Source: Eopsaltria australis
Lineage: Eukaryota > Chordata > Aves > Passeriformes > Petroicidae
DNA: 64,000 nt
Assembly: GCA_034509425.1 (NCBI GenBank)
Contig: JAVTVJ010000011.1
Location: 1,612,001 to 1,676,000, forward strand
Reading direction: 5' to 3'
Under the pieces are notes generated by a model, which saw nothing but the letters and a program-made list of their open reading frames with translations, searched no databases and had not been told where the DNA came from. Position numbers and translations under genes: made by a program. Positions 1-13,600 of the stretch are shown here, one piece after another. Numbering within the stretch: position 1 is the stretch's first letter; every line of letters starts with the position of its first letter.

Positions 1-3000
1 TCCACTTTGCTGAGGTCCTATTATAGCTGAAGCAACAGACACTGTATTTTTTCCTCCATAACCTTTAGCTTAATAACTGTCTGTAAAGACTTCCTTTAAA
101 TGCAAATGCACTCTTCACAGCAAAGGTCATGACCCTATTCTATATTACACACCGTAAATCCAGAAGAAAGCTATGATAACCTATGAAACCTATATTCATT
201 AAAAGGCACAGAAAATAAAGGAAAAATCAGGCCTGGAGTATTAGTAAGTTGAGTAATATTTTAATAGTTTAGATTTTGCACCATGAATGAAGTGGGATGC
301 ACAAAACTAAAAAGGTGGTTTTATTTTTCAGTGAAGCCTTGGAAGATGGGTCAAATTATTGCATTTTCCCTGTGAAATGAAATCTATTTCTTTCTGGTTT
401 TATTTGTCCCTAGAAGTATGTGGCACAGATTGAAAATTTTACACGTTGCCTCACTTTTTCCGGTGATCCAGCACAACTGATAAAATTAGTATCTCCTTTA
501 CATATCAAATAAAAGGATATGCTTTACTGTGCAAGTGCATGCTTGCAAATTGGTTTGCATGTAGAGATAATTTACTCCATAAAGAAAGTGAGCATGAAAG
601 TATCCATGGATAAATCCACAGCAGGATGTAACTAGTGGGTGCCTTTGAAGGGGACACAGGACCAGCATACAGGAGCATCCTAGCCCTCCCCAGTCGTCAG
701 CAGACCGTAGCTTTTGCTGACATGCAGCAAAAATGTAAATCCCTCTTCATGCCAGACACAGAGGTGGAACAGTGCAAAGGTTATAATTTCTTGTGCTACA
801 CATGTGGTTCTCCAGTTACATTAAATCCTGCTCAGCTGTCATTAACTGTTTGTCCAGGGCTGACTCATGCTGAGAAATAAGGCAGAACAAAGAAAAGCAG
901 TACAGTTAAAATTAGATATAAGAAAGATGAACCAAACTACTGTACTTCAGTAGTACTAGTGTGAAAACCATTCTCCTTATTGTAATGGTTTTCTGACAAC
1001 CCCAAATAATTGGAGCCCCTAATTTTGATTTTTCAATTCTTCAGTGCAGACAAAGGGCCATAAATATTCCATTCAGTTGCTTTCAAAATGGGATGAAAAA
1101 TCAGGATACAGGCATGCAGAGACATGGAAAGGACAATTTTTCAGGCTTAGTAAGTCAACCAGGCTCACTGAAAGCACAGTGGACCCAATCTGATTAATTG
1201 CTGTAGCCCCTTAGATCCCATAAACCTCCTGTAAGCCTTTTCTCACTCCTTCCCCACAGATGTCACTTGGTACTTGGATGCTGGAAGGGCAAGTACCAGA
1301 GAACCCCAGGAATTGCATATTTGTTTGCAAAGACAAATATGATGGCTGTCTTGTGGGTTTTCTGCCACATGTATGAGACGCCTCTTCAAAATCTACATTC
1401 TTCCCACCAAGTGCTATTTGTTTTCCATGGTAAGCATTGTTGTGCAAGGACTTATGAAAGCTATGGGGAAAGGAAATATAAAAGAGAGAGGGGGAATTTT
1501 TTCATGGTTTTGTGTTTGGTTTTCTTTTTTTCTTTTTTTTTTTTTCTAATTCTAAGTAAATATTTGTCTTTACTGGATGACAGAAATGAAAGACTATATC
1601 AAAATAAGATAGACTCAGAGTTCTACCTGGCCTCTAAAGCAACTCAGTCATTATCTTTAACCTTATCAATATCCTGAATGTCAGCTGAGCAAGGCAGCTA
1701 GAAAATTTCAGTAAACAGAGCAGGGAACAACAGGGAGGATGTGGTAATCTAAATCAGAAATCAATCATCCAAGAAGCTTTTTCAAATGAAAAAGAAAAAA
1801 AAAAAAAGAGGCAATCAACTGCCAGACATTCTCCTCCCAACAAAAAAAAAAAGTTTTTTTCCTCTGTGTCCCTTTCATGTGCACCACAGTGTTTCTGCAA
1901 ACAAAAATAATAAGGGCTCTCAGGTCCTTCAAACAAAGTGAAACATAATCCCTACATGGAGAGCGCATCAATAAATGAATGGAGTTCCTCGGTTTGTTTG
2001 GAAGAGCAGTATCAGCTATGCTCAGGGATCTTAATAATACTCTTATTAAGAACCAGAGAAGTTGAGTTGATTTGCTTTTCCTGTAACACCTGAAGCAACA
2101 AAAGTCCAGTGAGAGTTCAAGAAATGGTTTTACTTAGGTCGGACTTTGAAAATAATTTTCCCTCTTTGGCAGCAGGCTGTCAGTCAAGCTCCACAGGAGA
2201 GGAAAGGGTCATCTTGCCAATGTAATTTCTGAGAGGAAAGAAGTAGAGCTGCATGTTACAGAGAAATGAATATACCATTGAGAACAACCTCAAAGGAAAA
2301 AAAATCTGATTTATTAGCTTCCAAAATTACCTTTTTATAATGAGAATTTCATTTTCTTAGCATAGCCGCAGCCTGTACTCCAGTGGTTGCAAAATCCAGA
2401 TGCCTGGTTTTTGTATTTTTTAAAACTTTCTTGCTTATCTAGATGCACAGACTTTCAAGGCAGGAACATTGTATAACTAATTGTTTTGGGCTGTTCTCAC
2501 ACAACTGGAAGTTGCTTGAGCTGACAGACATTATTACAATACAAAAAATCCCCACAGACCAGACCTCTAGCTATTTAAAGTAATACAGCTTCTTTAAAAA
2601 GAAATCAGTCCTCTCTTATATCTATCAGCTAAACAGCAGGGTCCTGATTTTCGAAACACTGAAAATCATGGTTCTATCAATAATTTCTACTTCTTGACTT
2701 TGTCATGGGTTAATTATAATGCAAGTTTGTATCTACTTGCAAAAGTAGTTATTTAAACTCAGAGCTCAAGTACACTCTTTCATTACAAAATGCAGTAAGT
2801 TACACATTAAACCAAATAAACTATGGAAACTTACTGCTTGGCATCACCTCCTGAAAAATGCAAAATTTTGGAAACTGGGAGTAATTTACAGGGGGAAAAT
2901 ATTTCTCAGTCTAACTCCCAGGAACTCAAAAGAATAATTCAGCACCAAGCCATTCATAGCTCAGAAAATCTTCCCTCACTCTTCACATATGCTTTCAGTG

Positions 3001-4875
3001 ACTCTACTACAGAAAATTTTAGCACTGCAAATTTAATGTTTATTTAATGCTGATTAAAGGTATCCCTCTTAGTAAGCAATGCCTACTACACATCACTGTG
3101 ACAAATATAATTCAAAGATTTTTTTAAAAAGTGTTCTTTGGTCTAAAATCCTACGCCTTATTTGGGATTTGGACAACACTGGTGGAGAACACAGACTGGT
3201 GTCTCTGGTTCAGCCTCTTTAAATATGTGCAATATGTAGAGCACTATCAAATTATTTGTCTTTCACTATATTGCAAAGCCAACTACTGTATTTTAACATC
3301 TAGAAACTCGGTTATTTGTAAAGATACCTTGATTCAGTCACAAATGCATGTTACACCTCCATATGGAAAAGTATACCCCACAAGATTCTTTCCCTCTAAC
3401 AGCTTTGCAATCCCTGAATCTTCACAGCTTGCTCTCAGTTCCTTCTTACACCACTGTTTCACCAGACTGGACTGATCTGAAGATTTCAATTCAAGAAGCA
3501 GAATTTCTGAGGGAGTAAAGTAATATGCAATTTAAGTAGTATGTATAAAGATTCAGTACATAACTGGGGAGATCCCATCTGTTCCTCATTAAATTATTTT
3601 CTGAGAAGTTCATTCTCAAAACTACTATTTCCTAAAAGAAAAAGATGGTTTTCTTTTTATAAAGAGATCCCTTCTACAGTCACAGGTGACTCAAGATAAT
3701 GCTATGCCTGTGGCTGGTTTGAATATCTGCAAGGTAATGTGCTTCCAGAAATAACCATTTGTCATTATTGTTTCAACACTGACACATTATTGAGTTGCTC
3801 TTGACTGATCACCTTTACAGCATATGTCACTTTATTTTAGATTGCAGCTAAAGGTAAATAAGGAAAACAATAAAATTGAGATGATCAGTTATTTGAAGTA
3901 TTTATTTTATGAGTTGCTGTTTATAAGATCAGTCACAGAAAAAAAAAAAGAGATAGCATAGTTTGAGACTTTGGTTTGGATTTTTGTTCCTGGAAGTTCC
4001 TAGAGAACTGGGCTTTGATTAATAACACATCACTCACAATATTTTAGCAGGTAAGTCTTGCATAAGACTCCACAACAAAGCAACTGCCTTTTACATAAAA
4101 ATTCTATAAACCCATCCAAAACTTTTCTGTTAAAAAAAAAGATGTATCATAGTTCTTAGCAATGAGCGTTGACAAAGCTAATTATAGTACAACACATACA
4201 GCCTTTTTCATACCTGAGAAATCTTACTTAAATTAATCTAATTACATGGATCTTAATTACCACCAAATTTATTCGGTGTTTAATATCAATAGTTCTGAAT
4301 CTTTTAGTCCTTAGGTGCTTACTGCCACTTGAAAAACTAACAGTCAAAATGTTTGAATCTGAGAATATATGGATCCTGAACATGGCAATTTTTTACCTAT
4401 GAAAACTTCCAAAAGAAATCATAGCTTAAAGTGAGTATGCTGTATCTTCAGTGAATACTTGACTACTTAAAACCCTGTAATAGCTATATTGCTAAAGGAA
4501 AATTGTTGTACACTTGTTAATACCTGTCCTACTTTTATAACCCCATCATTTTGAGCTCTAACAATTGTCTATACAAATTTAACAAGTGAAAAAATCTGCA
4601 CCACCCTTTGTGTAACTCCTTGGGATCATTTTATTATTTGCAACTATACATTATTTCCCAAGCCATTTGCGTCAGCAATTCTGTAGACCTTCTATAATTG
4701 CCATGTTAATAATTTTGAGTCCAGAGATGTAGTATTTGATTGAGGCACTCCTTCAGTTTGGCTACCATTTATGGATTAATCACATTGTTTTCTCATTTTG
4801 CGGTATGCACACAATGGACCGTAATGTAGAATTAAAACACAAGACAAAAACTACTTATTCAGTAGCAAAATTTGT
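1..4875. other. AT-rich non-coding DNA
   Basis: I see no gene or recognisable interspersed repeat here. Open frames are short (the longest are 136 codons from 1267 and 114 codons from 3131, plus strand). They have no recognisable domain and end in low-complexity residues where they cross T-rich tracts. Simple-sequence tracts are the T-rich run at about 1523-1547 and A/T runs near 1797-1808 and 1842-1860. An exon with unusual composition could be missed by eye. Confidence 0.6.
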
Positions 4876-4880
4876 TCTTT
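4876..4880. repeat. Target-site duplication, left copy (TCTTT)
   Basis: TCTTT lies directly before the LTR boundary and recurs exactly at 5785-5789 directly after it. A 5-bp duplication is typical of ERVL-type and several other retroviral integrases. Confidence 0.8.
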
Positions 4881-5784
4881 TGTCAAGGGTTGAGCTTGAC
4901 TAGACACCAGGTGCCTACCAAACCTATCACCCCCTTCTTCCCAGCCTCAATTTCACTCCTGATTTTCTCTACCTCCTTTTCCCCAGAAGCACAGGGGGAC
5001 AGAGAATGGGGACTTTGGTCAGTTCATCACACATTGTCTCTGCCACTCCTTTCTCCTCAGGGGGAGGGCCCCTCACACTCTTCCCCTGCTCCAAAGTAAG
5101 GTCTGTCCCATGGAAGGCAGTTCTCCACAAATGTCTCCAACTTCAGTTCTTCCCATGGACTGCAGTCCTTCATGAACTCCTGTGGGTGTCCATACCACAA
5201 TGTGCAGTCCTTCAGGAACAGGCTGTTCCTGTGTGGGCAACATGAGGGTCATGAGTCCTGTCAGCAAACCTGCTCCAGTGCAGGCTCTTCTCTTCCTGCC
5301 AGGAGTCTGCTGCATCACAGGCTTTCCACGGTAGTCACAGCTTCCTCTGGGCTTCCACCTGCTCTGACACACTCCACAGGCTGAGTATATGCTCCACAGA
5401 GAACCTTCATCAGCTGCAGGGCCAGAGCTGCCTCTCCATGGTCTTCACCACAGGCTGCAGAGGAATTTCAGTTCCAACATCTGGAGTAGCTCCTCCCCCT
5501 TCCTCTTTGATGGCCTTGGTATCTGCAGAATTGTCTCTCACATATTCTCACTTATTTTTCCAGCTGCAGTTGCTGTTGCACAGTTTTTTTCTCCCTTGTT
5601 AAATCTGTTACTCCAGAGGCACTACAACCATTGCTGATGGGCTTGGACTTGGCCAGAGGCAGGTCCATCCTGGGGCTGGCTGGCACTGGCTCCATTAGAC
5701 ATGGGGAAAACTTCTGGCAGCTTATCACAGTAGCCACCCCTGCAGCCCCCCACTACCAAAACCTTGCCACACAAACCCAAAATG
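4881..5784 (-). mobile_element. Solo LTR of an avian ERV (ERVL-like), 904 bp
   Basis: Read on the minus strand, the segment begins next to a GGGTTTG(T)GTGGCAAGG motif at 5784-5760 and ends with GGCACCTGGTGTCTAGTC followed by a decayed ACCC..ACA terminus at 4881. I recognise these as the two ends of a long LTR family that is abundant in neoavian birds. Between them lies the family's run of degenerate GGGCTGCAGTCCTTC / CTGCTCC units (seen on the plus strand at about 5090-5470). An exact 5-bp TSD flanks the segment. No second LTR, primer-binding site or viral gene is adjacent, so this is a solo LTR left by LTR-LTR recombination. Compared with the family as I remember it, a block of roughly 200 bp is missing near 4930-4945, where the text jumps from the terminal motif to the CTTCTTCCCAG motif. 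CpGs are largely decayed to TG/CA, so the insertion is not young. Open frames inside it (for example 5073-5372 minus) are repeat-derived. I do not assign a subfamily name. Confidence 0.9.
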
Positions 5785-5789
5785 TCTTT
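5785..5789. repeat. Target-site duplication, right copy (TCTTT)
   Basis: Exact match to 4876-4880, directly after the LTR terminus. Confidence 0.8.
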
Positions 5790-8700
5790 GCACTCTCCAC
5801 ACACAGCCATATGGACACACAAAAGCCTGAAGCAAAAATGATCAACTGCTATTGAACCTCTAACACTGACTGCTAGCAATAAAAGTGCTCCCTGGACAGA
5901 CAGCAATAATAAAAACCGGCCACCATTCAGGGTCCATCTAGCTATTGCTTTTAAAGGTAATTGCTGCATCTGCTTCTTGAAGTAGTTTAAAACCAATGTA
6001 AAGATTTTGTTTCTGTCCCACTGAATGACAAGCAGCCCTGAGTAAGGAGTGAAAGGGTGTTGAACACAGCTATAACTGGAGTGCACTACCAGGTCAGAAG
6101 TGAAGGCAGAAACAGCTGCTTTTTCAATAGACTCATCAGAGCTACTCCATGCTTGCTGCACTTGCCCACAAGACTCCAGCACAGACTATTGTGTTGTGGG
6201 TTTTTTTTGCTGTGGGAACTTCACTCTTAAGAAACAAATGGACTGGCTTAACTATTAAGTGTCAATCAAACTGACTATAAGGGTGGGGGGTGGGGGGAAC
6301 AATTTTTAAAATTTAATTAGCTTTCATCCTGTGATTGTTCTGTGCATTTGTATGGTTTGTATTGCCTCATTTAAGTCAATGAAATTCTGATATGAAGAGA
6401 TGTATTTTTCCACCTTATTTATATGTTGTAATGGCACTAACAACAACCTCTGTTTTTGCATGAAGTTTTATAGTCTTCTGATTATCTCTCCTATACAGAA
6501 GGTGATAACTGCTATAATCTTCTATGCTATATCTATGTCCACTGATTTTACATCAAATTACTTCTTCAGATTCTGGATGAAAAAAACCAATTGCTTTGCT
6601 TGTTTGGCAATACAGCTGTTCAGTAACACTTTTTAGATGTAAATAAGAATATAGACCCTGAGTAATCCTTCGTTTTCCCTCTATTATTCAGACAGTAACA
6701 TTAGTCTTAATAAATACTTTTTCCTCTCTGTTTATCTCCTTACCCTAATACCCTGGAAAGAAGATTGCCTTACCCAGAGATAGAGGGAACATCCAGGATT
6801 CTCACCTAACCATGGAACCTATTTCACATTTCATTGGTTGTGTGAATGAGCTGTGAAAATTGCTTCCTGTTTCTCTAAAGTATCAGTGGTTTGCATAGGG
6901 AAGATTTCTTCTGTTTATGTGAAGTAAAACTCATCCACTGAGTTAATTTCAAAGTCTTAAAACTGCCTTGAATCTTGTTAAGTTTGCCCAAATCTATTCT
7001 GCCCTGTGAATAGCTGTTCCCAATCAGAGGCATTGCAGTTGCCTCTTGTTTACAGCAAGCTATCTGTAAGAAGGAAAGAAAAAATTTAAAACAAACAAAA
7101 ACTCACAAAAACCAACCAAATAAGAAAACACACAGCCTTACTCTTTTCTGGTAAGTCTTGTCCTGGCTTTCCCAAATTGAGAGGAAGCTACTTTCAGTGT
7201 ATCAAGGGACACTTGAAAAAGGACAGTCTATTTTTAAAAGAAGCCAGGTTTGTCTAACACGAAACACACAGGAGAGGAAAAAAAAAAAAAAAGAAAAAAG
7301 CAGCTCAAATAACAGTAATGGGAGCCTAATTTTGAAAGCTAAGTTAAGCATTTTTTGTCCTTGTTTCTACTAACAACCTTCCACTTCCCTCAGGTACTAA
7401 TCAGATTTGAAAGTGCCTAGCAATCCTGAGAATATTTAAAATTAGTGAAATGTAAAATCAGAGATTGTATTTAAGTCCCTGAAATGATGTCTATTACCGT
7501 TGAAACTATGGTACATATGGACTGTGCATTTACCTGACAGTATTCAGGTTTAGGTCTTTCAAAAAAAGAAAACAAAATTATTACAAAATCTAGTGGTCCA
7601 TGCTGTACAAATGGTTGAAAGCAGGGGTATTTGGCCTCCATTTTTGTGGCAGCCTAGGTTCCATTTAATCCCTTAAAAACCAAGGGAATTCAAAGCAACT
7701 ATGAATCCAGTTCTGCTTTGAGAAGTGTGTGTGCAGCCCTGAATGACCAAAAGCAAACCTGCAATATGCCTGCAAATTGGCATATATTTTAGCAGCCTTA
7801 ATGTCTTCTACCGAACTTTAGTTCTGAGGACTTTACTTTTTTTAGTTTCTTAGGTGGATTTGTTGTGATTTTCTTTTGTTGAAAAAGAGTTGATTTTATT
7901 TTTGAACAAAATCCATTGCAGGCTGAAAAGTAACTGCCTTCATGCTTATTTTGTACCCTGAAATATGGCGAGATAGCTAAGCAATAACACTGGCATAACC
8001 CTTGCACAGAGGAATGTCAGAAATTCTTTGAACTGATGAGCCCTGTAATTTACAATAAAAAAGTGGGAGCGGGGGGTAGAACAGATCTTAATAATCTATG
8101 TATAAAAAATATAGTTTCACCATATTTCCAAGATATGTCACATTGTCAGGAGAGACTTGAGCTAAAAAGGGAAAAGAAATTTTTTTCTTTATCCTGAAGA
8201 TAAAGAAAAAGACTGTTCAAATAAAAGAAATGGATTTATGGATTTAAATGTTTTAGGTAAATGCTGAGCAAATTAAGTTTGTAATTGATGGGTTAACCAG
8301 CAGTTGGCTAGAAAGACAGCTCTATAAAATTAAACTATGGGATCAAATTATTTTTTAATATTCTACCTAACCTTAACTGTCAGTGAGGCAAGAAAACTGT
8401 ATTGTGATAAAGGTTTGTCCACATTTTACTGCTTCCTTTGAAAACCTGGGTTAAAAAAAAAACTCTTAAAATACCATAATCATACAACAGGAATTCATAT
8501 TTTTAGTAGTAGAAATTAAGGCAACCTATGCATTATTCAGGACGAAAGTAGAGATTTCTCCTCATGCTACCCAGACCAGCTTTCCCTTGCCAAAAAAACA
8601 GGTGCTCCTCACCTCAACAGAGCATCAGGAGCGAGACCTAATGTCTTCAGCTGATTTCCAAACAAAACAGCCAGCATTATATGTGGCAAAGTTCAGTGAC

Positions 8701-10531
8701 TCAAAAAAAAAAATTGGCTTGAAGTTTAAAGATGCAGCTCTTCAAATGCCACTTCTGGAGGAGGATCTTCCAAAGGAGGGTCATCCCAAAATGGTTGCAG
8801 TAGTACTCTGGCTCTGTGAGTGTGTCTAATAATAGAAGCTGACAGCAATGTGCTGCTGCTTGTGCATCTGGAACTGTCAGAGAGACAGAGCATGAGGTGC
8901 AAGTGTCAGGGAGTGGGAAGGTATTACTCTGCTCCTTTAACCAAGGAAAGGAAATTCAACACTCCAGTTCTCCAGTGAACAGAGCGTATTTAATTCTACT
9001 GGAAACAAGTGACATTTTAGTATTAGCAGAGCTACTATTTTTCTTTCAGAATTGCTGAGAATATCTAGCAGTGAATAACTCTTAATCAGACTTGTTTATT
9101 CACATTAAAAGTCAGAGCAGGTCACATTGTTTGCTTGGTGCCATTTGGTCTGCACTTAGTCCTTCCTGAACAGGAAGTCCTTAAGATTAAAGATTGTATT
9201 TTTATGGTCCCATGCCTGCCTACCCCTAGCTATTACCTGAAGAGCAATGTAACCAAGAATCAGTTTCTAGAAAGGATATTAACAACCATTAGTATGTGTG
9301 TATGTCAGGATGAAAAATAGGAGGAAATCAAAGTAGAGCAATATGGTGAAAGCAAAATTGTAAGAAACAGCAAAGTGATTGTTCACAATATTGGGAATAA
9401 GGTGTATTCAGACAGAGGTATTTTCTATCCAGAGGTCAGCAGAGTGCTAGATCACAAGAATGTATTTAAATTTAAGCAGTAAATATGATTTAAATACCCC
9501 AAAGCTATTTGTCACCAGACATATATTTATATCCATTTTATAAGGTATGAGGGGTTTAAAGTGCTTGTTCTTCAGAAAAAAAACTAGGTCTTTTTTCCCA
9601 GGATTGCAGAAATCATGTAATGACACAAGAATGAGAAAGAAAACTCTAAACAAAGTGAATGGTACGTCTAGGAATGTCAGGAAGACTGCTTGCTTTCATA
9701 AACCAATCATTCTGACAGCTCTATTATTACATGGATACTTAGATTTAAATTTTACATTTCTCCTTTACTCACTGTAATTTACTCAAAGAATTAGCTTGAC
9801 AAGATCTTAAATAAAATGGAATTAGCATTTGAAATTAAGCCAGCTATATACTATCTTAGTATAAAAAAGTTTTGCCACGATACTTTAAAGATGGAATCCA
9901 AATCTTCTTCCAAAGGAATGATTTTGTGACAAATATCTGCATAAGAAAAACTGAACTTCAACATTTATGCTCTATATTTGTTCTGTGTATCACTTGTCAT
10001 TAACACACCAATGGATGAAGGGGGTCTAGAGTGACAGCATGGGATTCTAGACAAAACTGCAGGTAGGATGCTCAGCTCATCCAATGCCCAGTGCATGCAG
10101 AGGGACAGAGACCAGTGCCAAATATCAAATGTGTGGTTGAAACTCCTGATCTCTGAACACACATTATAAAGAAAGTTTGAGGCTGCAAAACCACCTGTAT
10201 CAGCCCTGTGCATTGCCAGGTCACATAGAGTTTTAGTTTACCTAGATCAGAAGCGGATATATGCACACACTTCTGTTAAATTAGCTAGCATATGTTGATA
10301 CAGAGTTTTATTATTCCAAATTTACAGTGACTGTGGGAGGACAGCCAATATCCAAACCAGAATAAAGCTACACTGTAATTCAACTGTCATTTTCAGCCAG
10401 CATTTCCACTGAATAAAATAGTCCTCACTTCCCATCACCACAGTCATCACTTCTCACTCTCCTACTGTTTTGTTCCTCGTGGCAACACAATGTTTATTCA
10501 GATACACAGTAAATTACAGGTTAAATTAGCT
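5790..10531. other. Non-coding DNA without recognisable elements
   Basis: No gene or interspersed repeat recognised. Simple sequence includes a G-rich run at 6281-6298 (G3 T G6 T G6), an A-rich run at about 7277-7300 and short A runs near 8453 and 8705. Open frames here are 61-82 codons and have no family resemblance. Confidence 0.6.
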
Positions 10532-10672
<141 letters not shown>

Positions 10673-13600
10673 CCCCACATTTTTGGAATAAGACAAGCTA
10701 TGAGAAATGTTTTAGTACTGTGGTATTCAATTTCACAAGCTTTTTTCAATATAATTTCTATCATAGTTCACATTTCAGCTACTAAATTTTCCCAGCAGGC
10801 AGAACTTAATGCCTTGAGAAGTACTGGAGTCTTATATTTACATATTTAGGCAATAAGGAGTTAGAGTATGCAAAGGAAAGTCCAGAGACAGGTCTAAAAC
10901 CCCAATCTTGCCCAGAGAAGACATGCTAGAAGTGAATCATCTTACATTCATTATGTAAGAACAATCTCCAGCACTAGTAGTTCTACAAAAATGTTACAGA
11001 CAAGAAGGATCCTGTCTTCCTTTAAACATCTTGTAAATGTTCAGCTCAAAAAAATAGATGAGAAGATGCAGAAGTTTTCATGCTACGGATGTTTTCTTGC
11101 CCTTAAGCATCTCAGACTCCCTTTTCTATCAAACATTTGCAAAGAAATGGTTCCAGTAAACAAACAGGTGAGATGAGACTTTAATAATTTAAACAAGTCT
11201 AAAATAAAGGCTTATTTAACTGCAGAAGTTGTTTGTGAGGAATAAAAGGTTTTAATCAAACTTGCCATCAACACTTTCAAAAGGAAAATCCATTTTTCAG
11301 TTGTGGCTTGGTCAAATTCTTTGAAGTATTAATGTAACCCTGAGAAACTGACTATTAGGCTCAAGAAATTGCTGGACATTAGACACAACAAAAACAGGAA
11401 AAGTTCAAGAGTCTCTGTTGACTTTCCGCTTGATTGAAACAAACTGCTCACTTTCTGGGTTTTCTTTTTTGAAGTGGAATTTTATACAGCAAGGCCAAGC
11501 TTTGGTTTTTTCCTTTTTTTTCTTTTTTTTTATTTCCTTGATACACAAAATTCCCACCAATCTGTGTACTCTCTCTTTTAGTTCAAATGTGAAGGATTGC
11601 TGTTTGAATTTAATGCACACACTGCTAACTCTGTTTAATTCAAAGGCACAACTTCTTGTACCTGAAAGGAAAACCTGGAACATCAGTGCATGGGTCAGAA
11701 ACAAATCTGGCTGGTAATTACAAGTTCTTGAGAAATATCATGGCAATTAACCAGTGTCCACCTATCTAGAGACAGAAAAGTACCACATGTTCCTGTCACA
11801 AACTTATTTATTGTGCAGTACATTGCTGTATTGTATGAGTGCTCAGATAGACTTAAATAAAGAGCACTCAGACAATTTTTTCCATTATTTCCAGGGAAAA
11901 AAAACAACTGAATAAAAATATTGTCCCATAGTTCTAAAAATGCTAGGGGATGATCCAGTAACATTATTTAACTTGTATTGCAAAACAGAGAAAAGGAAAG
12001 AGAGAGGTGCATTAGCACCAGGATATTCCATGCTGAGGCAGTCTGACTAAGAAACAACATCCCATAAAGTAGACACACACTTCACACAAAATTCATATAC
12101 TCAGAGGAGTGTTCTTTATGAGTGCTTTAATACTTTGGGATCATGTGTGTTGTTTTAGAGTTGCATTAGTCACACCCTGGGGAAATGTGAGCTTCCACGC
12201 CTGCCCATTTCAGTGCTGCCTTACCTTGACCCACAGAATTTACCACATTAAGAGAGGATTTAAATCTTGATTATTTTCACCTGTTGGCTTTCAATTTTTT
12301 TTTTTTACCTAAGAGGTCTGCCCTCTAAGAGTGATACAGTTCATAAAACTGGTGACCTTTGTCTGGCTTCTTGATTTAAGCAGAACAGAGGAGTAAAGGG
12401 ACTTTCATGCACTGGTAGGAGCATAAAAATATAAAGCAAAACTGTTGCCAGTCCCTATTCAGGTGAAAGGATTAAGAAAAGCTCTTTCATTTCCATTCTC
12501 ATTATGAGGGTGAGCAAAACTGCTTTCCTGCACCATCCAGTTCCCACTCCATCCTTGAGAGCTGGAGGGTAGGAGCACCCAGCTTGGACATGTCAGTCTG
12601 TTGCATATCCTGTGGGTTTAGGAGTTCCCTGTGTCTCCAGTTCCACTGCCTCAGTCATAGAAAAATTTCAGTTGTTCTCCTGTTTTCTGTCCAGAGACAG
12701 GGAAATGGAAGCAGAAAAAAAATCTTCTATATTTTTGTTCCTAAACAAAACCATCCTTAATTTTTCAAGACTGCTTAAAACTTCAGAGATATTTGGAAGA
12801 GAAAGTTATCATTACATCCCACAGAAATGTCCCTAAAGCCCTTTGCTGTAACTGCATGTTAGGGAAATCGTGTTGTTCACTTCTGGGAGTAGCTCAGTAT
12901 ACTTACAACCTGATAGAATCTGGATTCCCACCCTTGTGACCTACCAAATGATGATACATTACTTCATTCAGACTTTCTATGGCAGGGAAAAGAATGCGGG
13001 AGGAAAACTGAGAGGACACGAAAAAAGAAAAGATAGAAAAATAAAATTTAAAAAAAAAAAGTCAATTAAGTAAAAGTCCTCCTGCTTTCACTTCTTTGCC
13101 TTGGAACTTTCATCTTATTTTCCTGTAGTTTTCCCCTCTCAAGATTTTTCATTCCAAATCTTATCAAAATATTATAAAAAACTAGAAAATTCCTCAAGTT
13201 TTCTCACTGTTTCCAAGTCAAAATACACTGCAGAAGGACTCAGGAACTTTTAAAGATTCACTAATAGGAAATCTTCAGGTTCACCTGACACCTAGCAGAG
13301 GTTTAGCAAAATCCAATGAAAATTACATCAGGTAGCAATAAACATGGAAGGAGCTTTCAACAGTAGAAAAGAGATCAGAGTCATTGGAGGAGGTGAAGGT
13401 CAGTGGTCAGAGGAGAGGAGGGATGTTAATATGAAAGCAAAGCAAAGGACAGCAAAAATGGTCCTGCTGTGATAAGGCTGATAATGAGGTACTTAGTGTA
13501 AATGGGGAAAGGATATTTAACAATCAGCATAAATGAATAGGTTTTGGAGGGTAATCAAGAATGCAATGGAATTGGGAGGAGTATGGGAGGTACAGAGGAG

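Noticed and set aside
5622..6182. 186-codon minus-strand open frame
   Set aside because: Runs from flanking DNA across the LTR boundary at 5784 into the solo LTR, so it is an accidental chimera with no coding signal.
6281..6298. G-rich run considered as a G-quadruplex
   Set aside because: Only three separable tracts of three or more G (G3, G6, G6), so the canonical four-tract pattern is not met.
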